Source: Rhizoctonia solani
Taxonomy: Eukaryota > Basidiomycota > Agaricomycetes > Cantharellales > Ceratobasidiaceae
NCBI RefSeq assembly: GCF_016906535.1
Contig: NC_057385.1
Location: 1,364,001-1,428,000, forward strand
Direction of reading: 5' to 3'
Length of the DNA: 64,000 nucleotides
Shown here one piece after another: positions 47,029-59,124 of the stretch; within the stretch, counting starts at the first letter, position 1, and each line of letters begins with the position of its first letter. Made by a program: the position numbers and the translations under genes. Below the pieces are notes generated by a model. The model made no database searches. It saw only the letters and a program-made list of their open reading frames with translations, and had not been told where the DNA came from.

Positions 47029-48318
47029 ATGGATTGCTCTTTTAGTACGCCATTCTTCCGATCAACTACCTTTGTCAAAGCTAACTGGGTCCTGCAGTGT
47101 TTATTATTAGAGTCAACTCAGTGAGTACCAAATATGTGTAACGTGATGTCCCATATGCACAATAATTGATGCTATCAATAGCTCGAGTTTGTCTATGCAT
47201 CTGAATCAATAACAGATGTGCTGGGTAAGCCTTATCCCAGTATCACTTTCTTGTGCGGTTTGTGATATCTACTTGGATCAGGGTTCGAACAACATCATGT
47301 ACTCAACGCGGCATTACAGACCTAGTGGACGATTATGAACAAGAGGATGTAGCTAGAGCACTAAAGTACGTACAATAAGACAATTCATATAAGCGTATTC
47401 ATTTTGTTTTCATATAAAATAGCACCATCGTTCGTGAAAACAAAGCCGCTAGTTTACTATATCTTCATCTCTTGCATGCGCAACAACAAAGGTTTATAGT
47501 TTGCCAAATGGTAAGCTCACCCCCAGATTGTCAGTTTCATGAACTAAATGCCCATTCTTGGAAGACCATCAGCGTTGCGGGCAACGTAAGTAATATGGTT
47601 TCCCGTATTTTGTTCAAGAGTAGACATCATGCGTGATATTAGGTTATAGTGGGGAGTATTTGTCAAGCCGCGCTAGACGCAATCGGCAGCACAGCGCGCG
47701 ATCAGAGTGCCGAAGAATTGATTGTAGCTGTGAACGAATCCGTTAGTTATCCAGGAATATCGGTATGTCATTGTCCGAGAACAGGGTTGGATTGGATATT
47801 GACGACTTGTGGGCCGCCGCAGAGGTACCATGCAACCGGTTGGACTGGAACTCGCTTTCCAAGGACTGCGCTCCTATTAGACCGATTCTCAGCCGATTGC
47901 ATTATCACCCACTGTACCAATAACGCAATTCTAGATAACGAGTCCTGTGTCGAGCGACGTGGCGGACTTTTTGATATGTCGCACCACAAGATGAAGCCTC
48001 AGTAAGAGTGCGTATGGTATCATCTTTACATCTTTGCAACGATCTTACTTGGTACCAGAACTTCATCACACGCCTAAAACAATCGGGAATCGAAGCGAAC
48101 GCCCCGACGAATGTTGGCTTCGTATATCATACATTCAATTTATGCGTAGCAGGCCGTGATTCACAAGCTTCGTGAGTATTAACATAGCACGTTATATGCG
48201 CCAGTGTTTGCTTACTTGTTTACAACGCAACGATAGAGGTGCGCAGGCCCCCCCGAATGGAGCCAATGAAATCCGCGTGAGCGCTGTTGGGAGTGCCTCG
48301 TCTGACGGCCTTACCTAG
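47029..48318 (+). CDS. Unknown protein, about eight small exons
   Basis: A chain of short exons with GT-AG borders reads MDCSFSTPFFRSTTFVKANW, VLQCLLLESTQ, LEFVYASESITDVL, GFEQHHVLNAALQ, LVDDYEQEDVARAL, TIVRENKAASLLYLHLLHAQ, TISVAGN then VIVGSICQAALDAIGSTARD, QSAEELIVAVNESVSYPGIS, LDIDDLWAAAEVPCNRLDWN and SLSKDCAPIRPILSRLHYHP. The last exons give NFITRLKQSGIEANAPTNVG and, to the stop at 48316-48318, RGAQAPPNGANEIRVSAVGS. The helical, Ala/Leu-rich exons with in-phase junctions look like a real protein, but I do not recognise the family. Frame breaks at CC 47321-47322 (TAG unless one C is added). The segment 47930-48010 is not confidently joined. Confidence 0.45.
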
Positions 48319-48734
48319 TTCTGAAGCTAGAGCCTTAGTTTTGTGAACTTGCTAGAGTCTTGGGGGGCTTTCTTACCATAGCCATTGGTGTATACACGAC
48401 TCGTGGCATGGCCTGCTCCTTGTGAACGAATGAATAATTAATATTTATGATTGGCTAGTACTTGGATATATGCGTGCGAGAGTTGTGCAACAAAGCAAGT
48501 CATGATAGTGCCCAAAATAAATAGGTCGTAAACTACGATAGGGAAGCGGCAATTATCATAAATGAAATTAATCTAAATGCTACAGAGGTGCATGATCTCA
48601 AAGCGTGGAGGTTAAACGAAATACATAAGAGTTTAATTAATACGATATAAACGTTGTCCAACCAAGTTCGAATAAATTGTCTTCAAATTGTCTTCGGGGG
48701 GTCAATCAGGAATGGAATAAAAACATGACCAAAC
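48319..48734. other. Convergent intergenic region
   Basis: AT-rich spacer between two convergent unknown genes; it should hold both 3' UTRs. Nothing else is seen. Confidence 0.5.
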
Positions 48735-50705
48735 TCATAAGCGCGAGAATCCTCCACTTTCTTCTGTAAGGCTCGACATCGTGCCGGCCAGGTGGGCCTC
48801 ACGCAATCGTTTGTCGAGCGATCGTGTGGCCCTTCTCGGGGCCGAAGAACGTGGCATTGATCGTGAGGTTGATGTAAGCCCACGAGGTGGAGACTGTAAA
48901 GGAACAGGAGTTGCTGAAAATAATTCGTGTTCGAGGGGAATGGAGACCGGAGGCCGTGATCTGAGATCTTCCACTAATTCTGGGGCGGTATGGCCTCCTG
49001 AACCAGACAGCAGTGTAATATCGTGGGGTTGTTGAACGTCTGCGACCACAGCCTCCATGCTGATAACATCCGTCTGGTCAAGCGCGGTATCGCCACTGTG
49101 GTCAGACCCCACGCTCCCTTCGCGAGCAGGAGATTGAAGTAAGGGTGGAAGCCTTAAACGCCCGGGAGAATTTTCTGATCTTAATGTACGTCGGGAGGGC
49201 GTGAACGGACGACGTTGACGAAATTGTTGCATTACGTGAGTTGAGAGTGTGGGAGAATCGTGAGTCGAGTCTTCAGATGGTTCTCGACGTTTTTTGTTGT
49301 GGACTTTATTACGCAACGGAATACGTTGTCGCCATGCATTTACACCGGCGACCAACGCAGGGGGTCGGGTCAATAGGGGAGTAGAATTCTCTGGTTCACC
49401 CGGAGGAGCGGTTGGCGCGTGGATAGAACGCAGAGCTAACGTGGATTTTCGATCTGACGAAGGATGACTGGAACGAATAGGTGAGGCGATAGGGAGATCA
49501 TCAGTTTCCTGAAGGCGGCGTTTTCCGGACTTGGCTATGGCTAAAGATCGCTCCCCTACAATCTGGTATCATTCATGAATACGCAAATCGCAAGGTAAAT
49601 TCATCTACTGACCTCAGAAACAACATACAGCGAATTCATCCATGGCAAATCCCTAGGAGCAATATAGCTATTTCCCTTGTGTTCTGCCTGCAATGTTGCA
49701 GATAAAACCCAATGAAGCGTGCGCTCCATAATAGTGGGTCGTGAATCACTACAAGAATATGGCTGCGTGATGAACGCATGTGTCCATTCTGTGAGTCAAA
49801 TTAATCAGATGCTCTGCCATGTACTATGAGTCTCGAGCCGTTGATTACCTTTGCTAAAACAGCCAAAGGCCCATTGCTCATACGTTGTAATTATGAAAAA
49901 ACGACACTGACGTTCTTCGCAACGGTCGTGAATCTTTACAAACGAACGTCATTAGTAACAATTATTCGTATCAAATAAAACACCCTTACAAATGCCCAAA
50001 GTTGCTGCGCCTGGCCCCAGGGTTTGTCATTGGGAACGGCTGGGGTGTTGGGCACGAATTTTGGCACAAAATTTCTGAGCTGAACAGAACATCAAGCCCT
50101 CCGAAATAGACCCTTCAAGAGATAAAACAAACAAACCTCACGGAGCGAGCAAAACGCAGCAAAGTCACGAGGTGAAAGGACCCATGGCTCCTGGACAAAA
50201 GTTGCCACCGTTGCTGGAGGAACCTCGGGCTCGCACAGCGTGAATGAAGAGCCCGAGCCCGAGCCAGCAAGAGACTCGGAGTGTCCATTTGCGGTGTGTT
50301 GCCGCTTGACCAGAGCATGGTGGCCACTCCTTTAGCCAGATGGGTGTAGTTTTGAGAGGAGGCCCATCGGAATTGCAGATTCGAGAGGACGAGTTCGGTC
50401 GCAGCAAGAATAGTGCGGCGCACAGCCGATGCAACGCAAATGATACTATCGCTAGGCGTGGTCAGTGTATTCAGAAAAGGATTTTGTACTTGTCGGTTTT
50501 GAACATGCGGAGTCAACGAGGGGAGGTTCGCGTGGACTGAAACGAAGCAGATCTAGGTCAAACGTTCGCTGAAACAGAGAAGGAACCTACATGTCTTTAT
50601 ATCATAGCTCAGTTCGTCAATTGATTCAATGAATGTGAGGTTCCTGGAAGGATTGGGGCGCTCAGACAGGCGGCCAAGGTGGGACCTGTGGCCGGGAGGA
50701 GGCAT
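48735..50705 (-). CDS. Unknown basidiomycete protein with disordered C-terminus
   Basis: Exons read MPPPGHRSHLGRLSERPNPS, NLTFIESIDELSYDIKT, then VHANLPSLTPHVQNRQVQNP, SDSIICVASAVRRTILAATE and LVLSNLQFRWASSQNYTHLA. Then come VPPATVATFVQEPWVLSPRD, LRNFVPKFVPNTPAVPNDKP, IHDRCEERQCRFFIITTYEQ, WAFGCFSK, EWTHAFITQPYSCDSRPTIM and YIAPRDLPWMNSLYVVSE. The ITTYEQW and PWGQAQQLW blocks suggest a folded alpha/beta core of an uncharacterised fungal family, which I cannot name. The C-terminal 250 residues (GKRRLQETDDLPIASPIRSS to SLTEESGGFSRL) are Ser/Pro/Arg-rich and probably disordered. Between 50263 and 50278 the frame of MLWSSGNTPQMDTPSL must shift by one base to reach GSGSGSSFTLCEPEVPPATV. An upstream exon may exist, because the frame stays open to a stop near 50755. 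Confidence 0.6.
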
Positions 50706-51580
50706 ATGAGGGGCACCAGGCCCATGACGAAGTGAGGCAGGAGCGCTGCTTTACAAAATAGAGCGGGATTCTCAGAAGGCAACATTATTATAGATTATTG
50801 TGTTGTAGTGAGCGATGAAGTTGGATGATGTAACGAAAGCCGCCCAGCAGCAAGTAGGAGATGAGAGCAGGAAATGAGGGGAAGGGTATTTCGGGACGTT
50901 AAGCTCGTGGTGGTTATCAACCGATTTCAATGTCTACTCCTAATAGAGCCCAGGTCTCCTTTGCACAGGTAGGCGTGATTATGTTCGGAATATTGCATTC
51001 ATGCACAAAGGTTGGTAATGAGCCCCGGCGCCAAATTGGTACAGAGGCCGGCGCTTCCTAATGAATCGTCCTAGTAGAACGACTTCAGGATTGGAAAGAG
51101 CTGTGACCAGCCATTGAAAGGGGGATGCTACCTGTGTGATTATCGTCAAGTTGAGCTGTTGGGCGAGCTCGGGTGGTGGGGGAATGTATTGTCCTTGTTC
51201 TTGTCGGCGTTAAGGGAGGAAGGACCTTACACGAAATCATAAATTCCGGTATAAGTTTTGGAAAATGATCTCAGCTATCGACTTAATTGAAGCCTATTCC
51301 TTTGCGTCGATGGGCAGATCGTCGAAGGCAACAACAGGCATTTGTATCACGTGACTGGGGTCTTAACAAAGGAAGCACATGTCAGTTACTGTATACTTGA
51401 CAAAGGGGAGATCTGGATGCCTTCCGTACTTTGTAGCCTGTGCCAACACCAATTCACCACATGTGGAAGTCGAAACCTAATCTCCTGTACGCATTTCGTG
51501 ATATATTGAGGACATTCGCATGTCTGCCAGTCATCTGCAGCATCTCTCCCCATCCCCCCTCATCCCTATCAATTCCAGCC
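50706..51580. other. Divergent intergenic region
   Basis: It lies between two divergent gene starts. No open frame with a domain or a splice chain was found; AT content is moderate. Confidence 0.4.
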
Positions 51581-51984
51581 ATGTCCTGCTATATCAACGT
51601 TACACCTACTGATTTATTCGAGGCAAAACATGCTATTCCAACCTCATCCCATTCGTTCAATGGTCTAGCTTCCTGGTTGTTGACGACCACCCTCACAATC
51701 CTTGGCTCCAATCACACTGAGCCCACCCGGCCAGCTGATATGACTCCAACTCATTCCAGCAGGTCAGTGACATTTTTACGTATTTTTGGAATTGAGCTGA
51801 CAGAGGCCCAATAGTGACTTGGTTTTGGCTGTATCGTCCCCACTTGCCTATCAACTATTGCCAGCATGGCTGACCTCCTCAAAGGGTGAGAAACCCACAT
51901 ACAAAAACCGGCCTGGTTTACTAATGAGCGTCCACCAGATACTATATGCATACAAGAGCTCTGAGAGCCAAATGCTCAATGTGA
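51581..51984 (+). CDS. Possible small unknown protein
   Basis: An open frame starts MSCYINVTPTDLFEAKHAIP and continues SFNGLASWLLTTTLTILGSN to a gt donor after THSS. An in-phase acceptor near 51813 gives DLVLAVSSPLAYQLLPAWLT, and a third short exon closes at a TGA near 51984. Coding is suggested only by the splice phase and the amphipathic Leu/Ala/Ser pattern. The product would be about 100 residues with no known family. It may be a remnant or noncoding. Confidence 0.25.
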
Positions 51985-52424
51985 CGTCGCCCCTTCTTAC
52001 CCATTCGATACCCCCTCTTCGCTTTCCAGCACCCATCCCTTGTAGTTTTATTATCTTTGCACGTATCGGTTCTTTTGGACACTTTCGCCATGTATTGCTA
52101 GTCGGGCTTACAGATTCGTTGTCTTGCATAATACAGCAAAAACTAATATTCCATAGAAGTTCTAACTATAGATAGCTGGATCGATAAGACCGCATACAAC
52201 GTAAAGTGGACATATAATGAAGCAACATGAGAAAAGCATAGAGATCATGTTCGATCAATCAATTCATGTACTGAGCATCGCCATGTATTCGTCGGATACG
52301 ACCAACGGCTGGACTTGGGGCGGCCCTCCCCTGCTGCTCTCTTTCCCACTGAATGCCTATCTCCAGCACGCTCGCGACTGATCGCGCGGGAATTCCTTTG
52401 GGCGGGGTACGTAGTCATCAGGAC
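51985..52424. other. Intergenic spacer
   Basis: Sequence between the doubtful small gene and the 3' end of the minus-strand Ser-rich gene. Nothing recognisable is seen. Confidence 0.4.
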
Positions 52425-53087
52425 TCACCTCCCAGATGCGTTTCCGAGGGGCCTCTTCAGAAGAAACGACAGATCGCTGGTACTGGGGATGCTGGAAGAG
52501 CAAGATGTACTACTCTGGATACTGTCGCGATATGAGAGTGGCAGAGGAACGATGGTAGTATCCATGCCAACGTCATCCTCGTCCTCGTCGCTGTCGGGTG
52601 CGTCGGGAAGGGGAGATCGGAATGTCATATTTAAGATAGGGGGCTTGACCATGCTGGCATCCATCTCCTCCGCAGTGTCTATCCAGCTGTCCTCGCCAGT
52701 CATGCGCGAGTCAGTGCTCTCGCTATCGCTGAATTCTTGCATTGGCGGGAGAGTGATATCGAAGGTGCCATAAGAAGGGTCCGTGGGGCCTTCGGGAAAC
52801 TCGAGTATGGTGGCTGCAGTACTCGTCCTGGACAGCGGTGCTCCTTTTGAGTAGCTGCGACTATCGCCTTGAAGAGGGCTCACGAAGCTCGAATGACATG
52901 ACTGAAAGAGCTGTGAGTCACCGCTGAGGGCAGAATGAAACGTCTGAGCGCTCTGGATCGAATCGCTCCGGTGTATAGTTCCAAGGAGCCCCTCGACTTC
53001 AAATTCCTCAATCATAGAGGCTGTCGGGCGCAAGCTAGCCCGACTCAGCGAAGATCGAGAAGAGCTTGATGAAACCCGGACAACCAT
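52425..53087 (-). CDS. Ser-rich acidic hypothetical protein
   Basis: A single open frame of 220 codons with its own ATG and stop starts MVVRVSSSSSRSSLSRASLR. It continues through ASMIEEFEVEGLLGTIHRSD, an acidic middle (PLPDAPDSDEDEDDVGMDTT) and ends LLKRPLGNASGR. Composition (Ser, Asp, Glu, Pro) points to intrinsic disorder, and no domain is recognised. The stop codon overlaps a GTGAGT that could instead be a splice donor, so a longer protein with further exons is possible. A coding call rests on the length of the uninterrupted frame. Confidence 0.5.
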   Translation of the reverse strand: MVVRVSSSSSRSSLSRASLRPTASMIEEFEVEGLLGTIHRSDSIQSAQTFHSALSGDSQLFQSCHSSFVSPLQGDSRSYSKGAPLSRTSTAATILEFPEGPTDPSYGTFDITLPPMQEFSDSESTDSRMTGEDSWIDTAEEMDASMVKPPILNMTFRSPLPDAPDSDEDEDDVGMDTTIVPLPLSYRDSIQSSTSCSSSIPSTSDLSFLLKRPLGNASGR

Positions 53088-55537
53088 GATGAGCTCGATG
53101 ATTCTGTTGTTTACTCACTCGGGTTAGATGATATTAATATAACCGTATGCGTCGATACTTACGGCTATTTGAGCTTGGCTTGTGTTTTCTTGAAGTGTTT
53201 CGTTGGATTGGAGTGTACGGAGAATGACGGGAGGAAGCATCAAGGGGTGTGCGCTTGGGGGGCGAGGAGCCGTTGTGGTGCCATCGCTCTATTGATAGAG
53301 AATCAAGGCGGCCTGGGCGGCTGGTGCGAGTGGGGATATCAGAATATGGGATTGACGTGCGGCGGCGCTCTATTTGAACTAAATCCTAGTGATGGTCTAG
53401 TCCGTACGTGTGGCTCAGTCTACCGGCTTAGACCACGCGACAATGAGGCCTCGAGAGATCCGGAAGCCACATTATATAGCGAAGCTGCGACATACTCCTC
53501 CACTAATTAGTCCATTTTATTACTGCGATTGCTTATCGGCGCACAACCGGGCACTCTATTTTGTTCTTGGTCGGCACTCACACATTCAACACCGCACCCT
53601 GTGTCAGTAACGCTGACGCAGGCTCCCAGGGTCGTTCCTGATCCGGAGGTTTGGATTTGTTTGTTATCAAAACAAACTGATTGCCACATAGCATTTGTCA
53701 CAAAGACCACAAAAACTACAAAAACCACAAAGACTGAAAAGTGAGCAGTCCATATGTTAGTTTTAATAAATATGACCCTCTGTACCTTGCGTCTTTGCCA
53801 CTCATTCAGGCTGGCTGAGTATTTTGGCCCTGGAAATTGCTGAGGCTTTATTCGTATATACCCCTAAGTGGCCATGGTCTGTCTTCAGAAATTGTCCACC
53901 TGCAGATCAATTATCCAGCTAGCCGGTGCTCACCGATATTGAATTAACATCTACACCCGGATAATCCCGCCTCTTTAGAAGTCATTGTACTGTCGCCCAC
54001 AAACACAACATCTACGCACAGACCAGTTCTTACTTACCCTTCTGTGAGAATCTAACTTATTCAATACATATGTCCTTGTGATGGTGTATTAACGGATTAA
54101 ATCAATTTGTATAGGATGTACATCGGCCACTTGTTTCATGTATGCGTGATTTAACAGCCCTCTGTCTTCCAAAGACATGGGTTCCCGAGTAACTCTCCTG
54201 AGACCTAAAATTAATTGACTATTGGGGTTTTGTTTACCAAGAGGAGTGAAAGTAGACTCACAGGTATAGGGGCTATTACCCCCGGGTCGGGAAAAGTCTA
54301 TCCGGGGGAGTTTCGCTGGTGGCTTCAACGCCGTACTTTTATGTCCAATTTTTTTTACCCGCATATCCAAACCTTTCCTGCTCATTTGTCATGAAATTGA
54401 CTTACTTCGCGGCCATACTCACCACTGATATGTCTGGTAGGACCATCTTGATGACTATTACTAAACTTCCGTCGCTCACCGTAGTGACATCACCGCTCGG
54501 TGTGGTGGATGCAACTCTAGCGAACAAGCCCTCTTGTTTGTGAGCAAACTTTAAGCTGATGTACACGGGGCATTGATATGACTAGCCAAGGTAAATGACC
54601 TAAGTGCACAGCTCGAAAACCAATTCTATGGTAGTAGATACTGTCCATACTTCTGGGAGCGATCCGAAGGAATTGTTTGTCAAGCTAGCGACCAAGGTCG
54701 ATCAATACAATCATGCGATGGCCGCAGTGAAAGTAGATAGCAATCGATTTTGATTCAGAAGTGGCGATTAAGACTCAGGTTTCGGGTATTACATCAAAGA
54801 TAGTTTTGGTATCTTTCTTGCCTTTTGTTGCTCATGAATTGGATATGGTGTGGGCTATTCATTATAAGATATTGGAAGTGGATGCAGCAAGTTTCAGAAG
54901 GTAAAGCTTAAGGAATTTGATTGCGACGGGTTTTCAAGCGATATCGGCGTGGCCTTGAAAAGGTTATACGTCAATCTTGATGATTTGATCAAAGAATGTC
55001 TCAAGTCAATCTCTTCAGTATGCTTGCAACGATGCTCATGGCCGTTAAAAAGCCTTGAACATAAGTTACCACTGCCTGACAAAATCAGTGCTTTTGTCCG
55101 TGGTCAACTTCGGGGCCTGCCTATCCACCTTACAAACCTTCGTCTGAGCCTATAGTGTTGGGTTAGACTTCGTTCGTATGGGTCTGCTCCTCGCCAAATT
55201 CCTAGGTATTCATCAAAACCCCACGTCCTGTTCGGTCTGAAATAGTTCGAATATTTGCCCAGTAGTTTCTTGTGGTACTAGTGTTACCTTCGGGGCCTTT
55301 CTCTCTTTTCGAACGCTCTTATAATCAATTCTATATTTAGATGATAAAATTTACCCTTGCATTTTTAATAGCACCTTGCTGAAAAGTGAACAAACAAGGA
55401 TGGGCTCTTTCGAGAGATAATTTATTTGTAATTACGATCGGGGTGTCAGGCGCTTGTGCTTGAGCATAATTTCCAACTACCCTGACGCGTTCTCTCATCC
55501 ACTCTTTGCGCTTATCTTACTCACAACCTATCCCACC
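53088..55537. other. Gene-poor 2.4-kb region
   Basis: Open frames here (for example plus 53169-53510, minus 54089-54385) show no domain and no splice chain. The segment 53698-53741 carries a short imperfect tandem repeat. The right end must hold the VPS45 promoter. Confidence 0.45.
53698..53741. repeat. Imperfect 9-bp tandem repeat, about five units
   Basis: Units close to AAAGACCAC, AAAAACTAC, AAAAACCAC, AAAGACTGA follow each other. If translated on the plus strand in one frame they give repeated Thr-Lys-Thr. No function is known. Confidence 0.65.
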
Positions 55538-58034
55538 ATGGATGTAACAAAGGCTGTCGATGCATATATAGATAAAATGCTTAGCACTCCCTCAGCGATC
55601 AAAGTGCTTCTCTTGGATTCTCACACTGTATGTGTATAGCTTTGCCCGGTATCATGCATGAAATGACCGGGCATATCATACATAGACACCTATCGTTTCA
55701 TTATCGACGACCCAATCAAACCTATTGTCCAAACAAGTTTATCTTACAGACTCAATAACCAACAAGAAAAGGGATAGGATGGTTCATATGAAATGCGTTT
55801 GTTTTCTTCGGCCGAGTGAAAGCAGTTTGGAAGCCTTGGGCGAGGAATTGAAGGAGCCCAAGTACGGCGAATATTATCTGTGTTAGTAGGTGCCCATATC
55901 CTCAAAAGTCCTTACTGAAAATTAACGTGGATGCACCTTAGATTTCAGTAACACTCTGAGTAAAGTTGCAATCGAGCGGCTTGCTGAACAAGACGAGTAT
56001 GAAGTCGTCAAGGAAGTACAGGTCAGTTTCTCAACTGTCGTATCATCAAATCAATTAAGCCATTTTCAGGAGTACTTTGCCGACTATGCCCCCGTACTCC
56101 CATCACTATTCTCATTGAACCACATCCCCAAGGCCTCATCCTCAACTTCGGCTGACGGAACTCCTCTGCCATTCTCATCATCAGGGCCTTTATATGGACC
56201 CAACCCCAACTCATGGGATCCTGCTGCTCTCGAGCGTTCGGTCCAAGGGATATGTGCTGTCCTGCTGAGCTTGAAGAAGAGGCCCATTGTTCGATACGAA
56301 CGCATGAGCGGAATGGCCCGCAAACTTGGGGGCGAGGTTTTACGTCGAATCCAGGCTGAGCCAGCGCTTTTCGATTTTCGTCTCACTCAGGTCCCGCCGC
56401 TGTTACTTATCTTGGACCGAAGGAATGACCCTGTTACTCCCCTTTTGACGCAATGGACCTACCAAGCAATGGTTCACGAGCTTTTGGAGATTCAACCTGG
56501 AGGACGAGTCGATTTGAGCATGGTTCCGGATATCCGGCCAGAGCTTCAGGTGCGTTTATGTAGTTGTGTGCTGCTAATATATCCCTGATTTCCTATAGCA
56601 AATAACGTTGACACCACCCACTGATCCATTCTTCGCACAAAACCTGTTCGCCAATTTTGGAGATCTTGGTGCCACAATTCAAGAGCACGTAAAGTCTTAT
56701 CAAGCCAAGACAGCGTCGCAGGGTGCTATAGAGAGCATTGCGGACATGAAGCGATTTGTGGAGGAATATCCTGAATTTCGGAAGCTTGGAGGGAACGTAA
56801 GCAAACATGTCGCAGTGGTAGGCGAGTTGAGCCGGCTCGTCGGTCGTGATTCATTGCTGGATGTTAGTGAGGTTGAACAAAACCTAGCTGGGAGGGATAA
56901 CCATGCCGCGGATTTCAAGGTAATTCAATGACATCTCTGGCCCGGAGTTTGCCGCTTATTGCTTGGCCAGGCAGTGATGGAACTCATCCAGAAACCGGGG
57001 GTCCAGTTATATAACAAAATTAGGTTGGGTATAATATACGCGCTAAGATATCAGAAGAGTGCCAATCAAACTGGTGCTGTGGTCGAGGCGCTGATTAAGG
57101 CTGGTGCAAGCGAACACGACGCCAGCGTGAGTGCTGGGAAGACGAATTGTCCTATGTATTGCTAATAACTAACCCAGTTGGTCCATGTTTTACTTAACAT
57201 CGCGGGTGCCGACCAACGGCAAGACGATTTGTTTGAGAACGGGAATATATTTTCGCGAGGAAAGAGTGCACTAAGGGCTTAAAGGTGTGTAATCAACCTC
57301 CACATTGTTCAAGCCACAGCTCAGTTCAGATTTAGGGAGTAGAAAATGTCTATACGCAGCACTCTCCTCACTTGTCTCAGACTCTCGAGAATTTGTTACG
57401 TGGTAGGCTAAGAGAGCAGAGTTATCCGTTTGTCGAGGGCCAGGCTTCTACAAATGCTGGTTTACAAAGGTTACGAGTCTCCCGAATAAGCCACATTTGA
57501 ACTAATACTCTTCTAGACCCCAGGACGTGATCGTGTTTATCATCGGCGGAACGACCTACGAGGAAGCACGAGCTGTAGCTTTGATGAACCAGGACCCGGC
57601 GGTCGTAGGAACTGCATCTTCGGGAGCGACACGAATCTTGCTTGGTGGTACATGCGTGCACAATTCTTCCAGGTAGGACAAACATTGCAACTGATTACAG
57701 TAAACGTGCTCAATACCACACTAGTTTCTTGGAGATGATATCGCATGCCGCCGAAGCTTTCCCACCCACAGTCTATGCTCCGCCACCTGAATCGACTGGA
57801 GGAGCTGGTCCATCATTAAACCTTAATTTGGGCGGCCTCAACGTCAGCGTCGGCGGAGGAGGTACTGGAATTTTCCGGGCACCGCCCTCGGCTGCTGGTG
57901 GGTCGATCGTAAGTGTTGATACCGGGGGAACTGGAACAGTGGACGATGGATTACGAGAAGTGAGAGATGGTGTCCGGAATTTCTTTGACAAGGTCAAGCA
58001 GGGCGTGGATCGAATGGGAGACCAGCTCAAGTAG
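55538..58034 (+). CDS. VPS45: VPS45, Sec1/Munc18-family trafficking protein, with one apparent frameshift
   Basis: VPS45 binds the syntaxins of the trans-Golgi and endosome and chaperones SNARE assembly. It starts [30 protein letters not shown], then [20 protein letters not shown]. The SM core follows: [160 protein letters not shown] and [39 protein letters not shown] is diagnostic of the family. The C-terminal 100 residues carry a Gly-rich linker and an amphipathic end ([17 protein letters not shown]). At 57275-57277 a GGG run leads to an in-frame TAA; one more G gives SALRGLKGVENVY, the family sequence. Confidence 0.92.
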
Positions 58035-58147
58035 TAGCATTTCGACATGTGTTGTTATGGTCATCAATAAAAGCGTATTGATACAATTGCGTTCGTGACT
58101 ACATGATGGGAAAAGTGTACCAAAGGAGTTGCACAAAGGTGATTTAT

Positions 58148-59124
58148 TTATTTTGCGCGGTCCGATAGCCACCGTATGACAATGTCGAGATTGTGCTGGC
58201 TGCGCATAGAACACTGTTGGCTGTGAGTGGGTATTGTAGGGTTTGAGCAAATTATAATTACCGAGTAGCACTGTAACGCTATCGTAAGTGGTAGTTCAGA
58301 ACCCGGCCGTAGGATTACTCACCGATACTGGACGATCACGAATGTTCTCGAGATGGCTGTGGCAGCTGGTTAGGGTGTGAGCCCATTTGACGATAATAGT
58401 ACGTACAGTATGCGAATCAGCTCATCCACAGACGCATGGTCTGGAAGATCGTTCTTGTTCCCTAGGACCAAGAGTGGGACACCTGATAGGGGCTGGTGGT
58501 CAAGGAGCGAATGCAATTCGAAACCGGCGGATTCAAGCTTGTCGGTCTAGACAGCGCGCATATTAGTTTATCAATAAGGTTCATCAATTAATGTACCGAC
58601 AGCGCTAGAATCTACCATAAAGCTATAGGAACACATTAGGCACCCGAGTCCTTATCTACTGCGGAGGTAACTCACACAATGGCATCCACGCCACGGCAAT
58701 ACCTTTCCCACATATTCCGGAACTTAGGTTGACCTAAAGTTTGGTTAGTTTAGTCCTGGTGGTTGCCCTGGTGTCTGAGCATCGTGCACTGTACCTGCAA
58801 CATCCCATATTTTGAAGGTCACATTTCCCTTACGTACTATCTTGGGTGTCAGGTGGTCATTAGTAGTACAGCATCGTGCAACTCACCTTTTCTGAGGTTG
58901 AACGCAACAGTGGGTACAACCTCTTCACTCCATTGACCTGAGGTAAGTACGTTGACAAGTGAAGTCTTCCCGGATGCCTGAGTAACCGAGGATATTACAT
59001 CAATAGCCTCCTCTACAAAACAATTACAATTTATGCTCACTTGAAGTCCCACAATCGATATTTCAGCCGTTTTGGTAAAGAACAGGCCCTGGAACCAGGC
59101 TAGGAGACTCGCAAAGAAACCCAT
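58148..59124 (-). CDS. ARL8: ARL8-type small GTPase of lysosome/vacuole trafficking
   Basis: ARL8 GTPases sit on lysosomal or vacuolar membranes and move them along microtubules. Exon 1 is an amphipathic helix plus strand (MGFFASLLAWFQGLFFTKTA, EISIVGLQ). The P-loop is GLQASGKTSLVN across an intron. Switch I is WSEEVVPTVAFNLRK, switch II WDVAGQPKFRNMWERYCRG. Then come YMVDSSAVDKLESAGFELHS, VPLLVLGNKNDLP (the NKxD base motif) and the C-terminal strand and helix ending RWLSDRAK. The WERYCRG signature separates ARL8 from other ARF/ARL proteins. Residue 2 is Gly, but ARL8 proteins are usually acetylated rather than myristoylated. Introns keep frame. The start is 89 bp from that of the MYND gene. 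Confidence 0.92.

Noticed and set aside
53169..53510. A Gly/Cys-rich plus-strand open frame
   Set aside because: It sits in the presumed promoter of the minus-strand Ser-rich gene, with no motif and no splice context.
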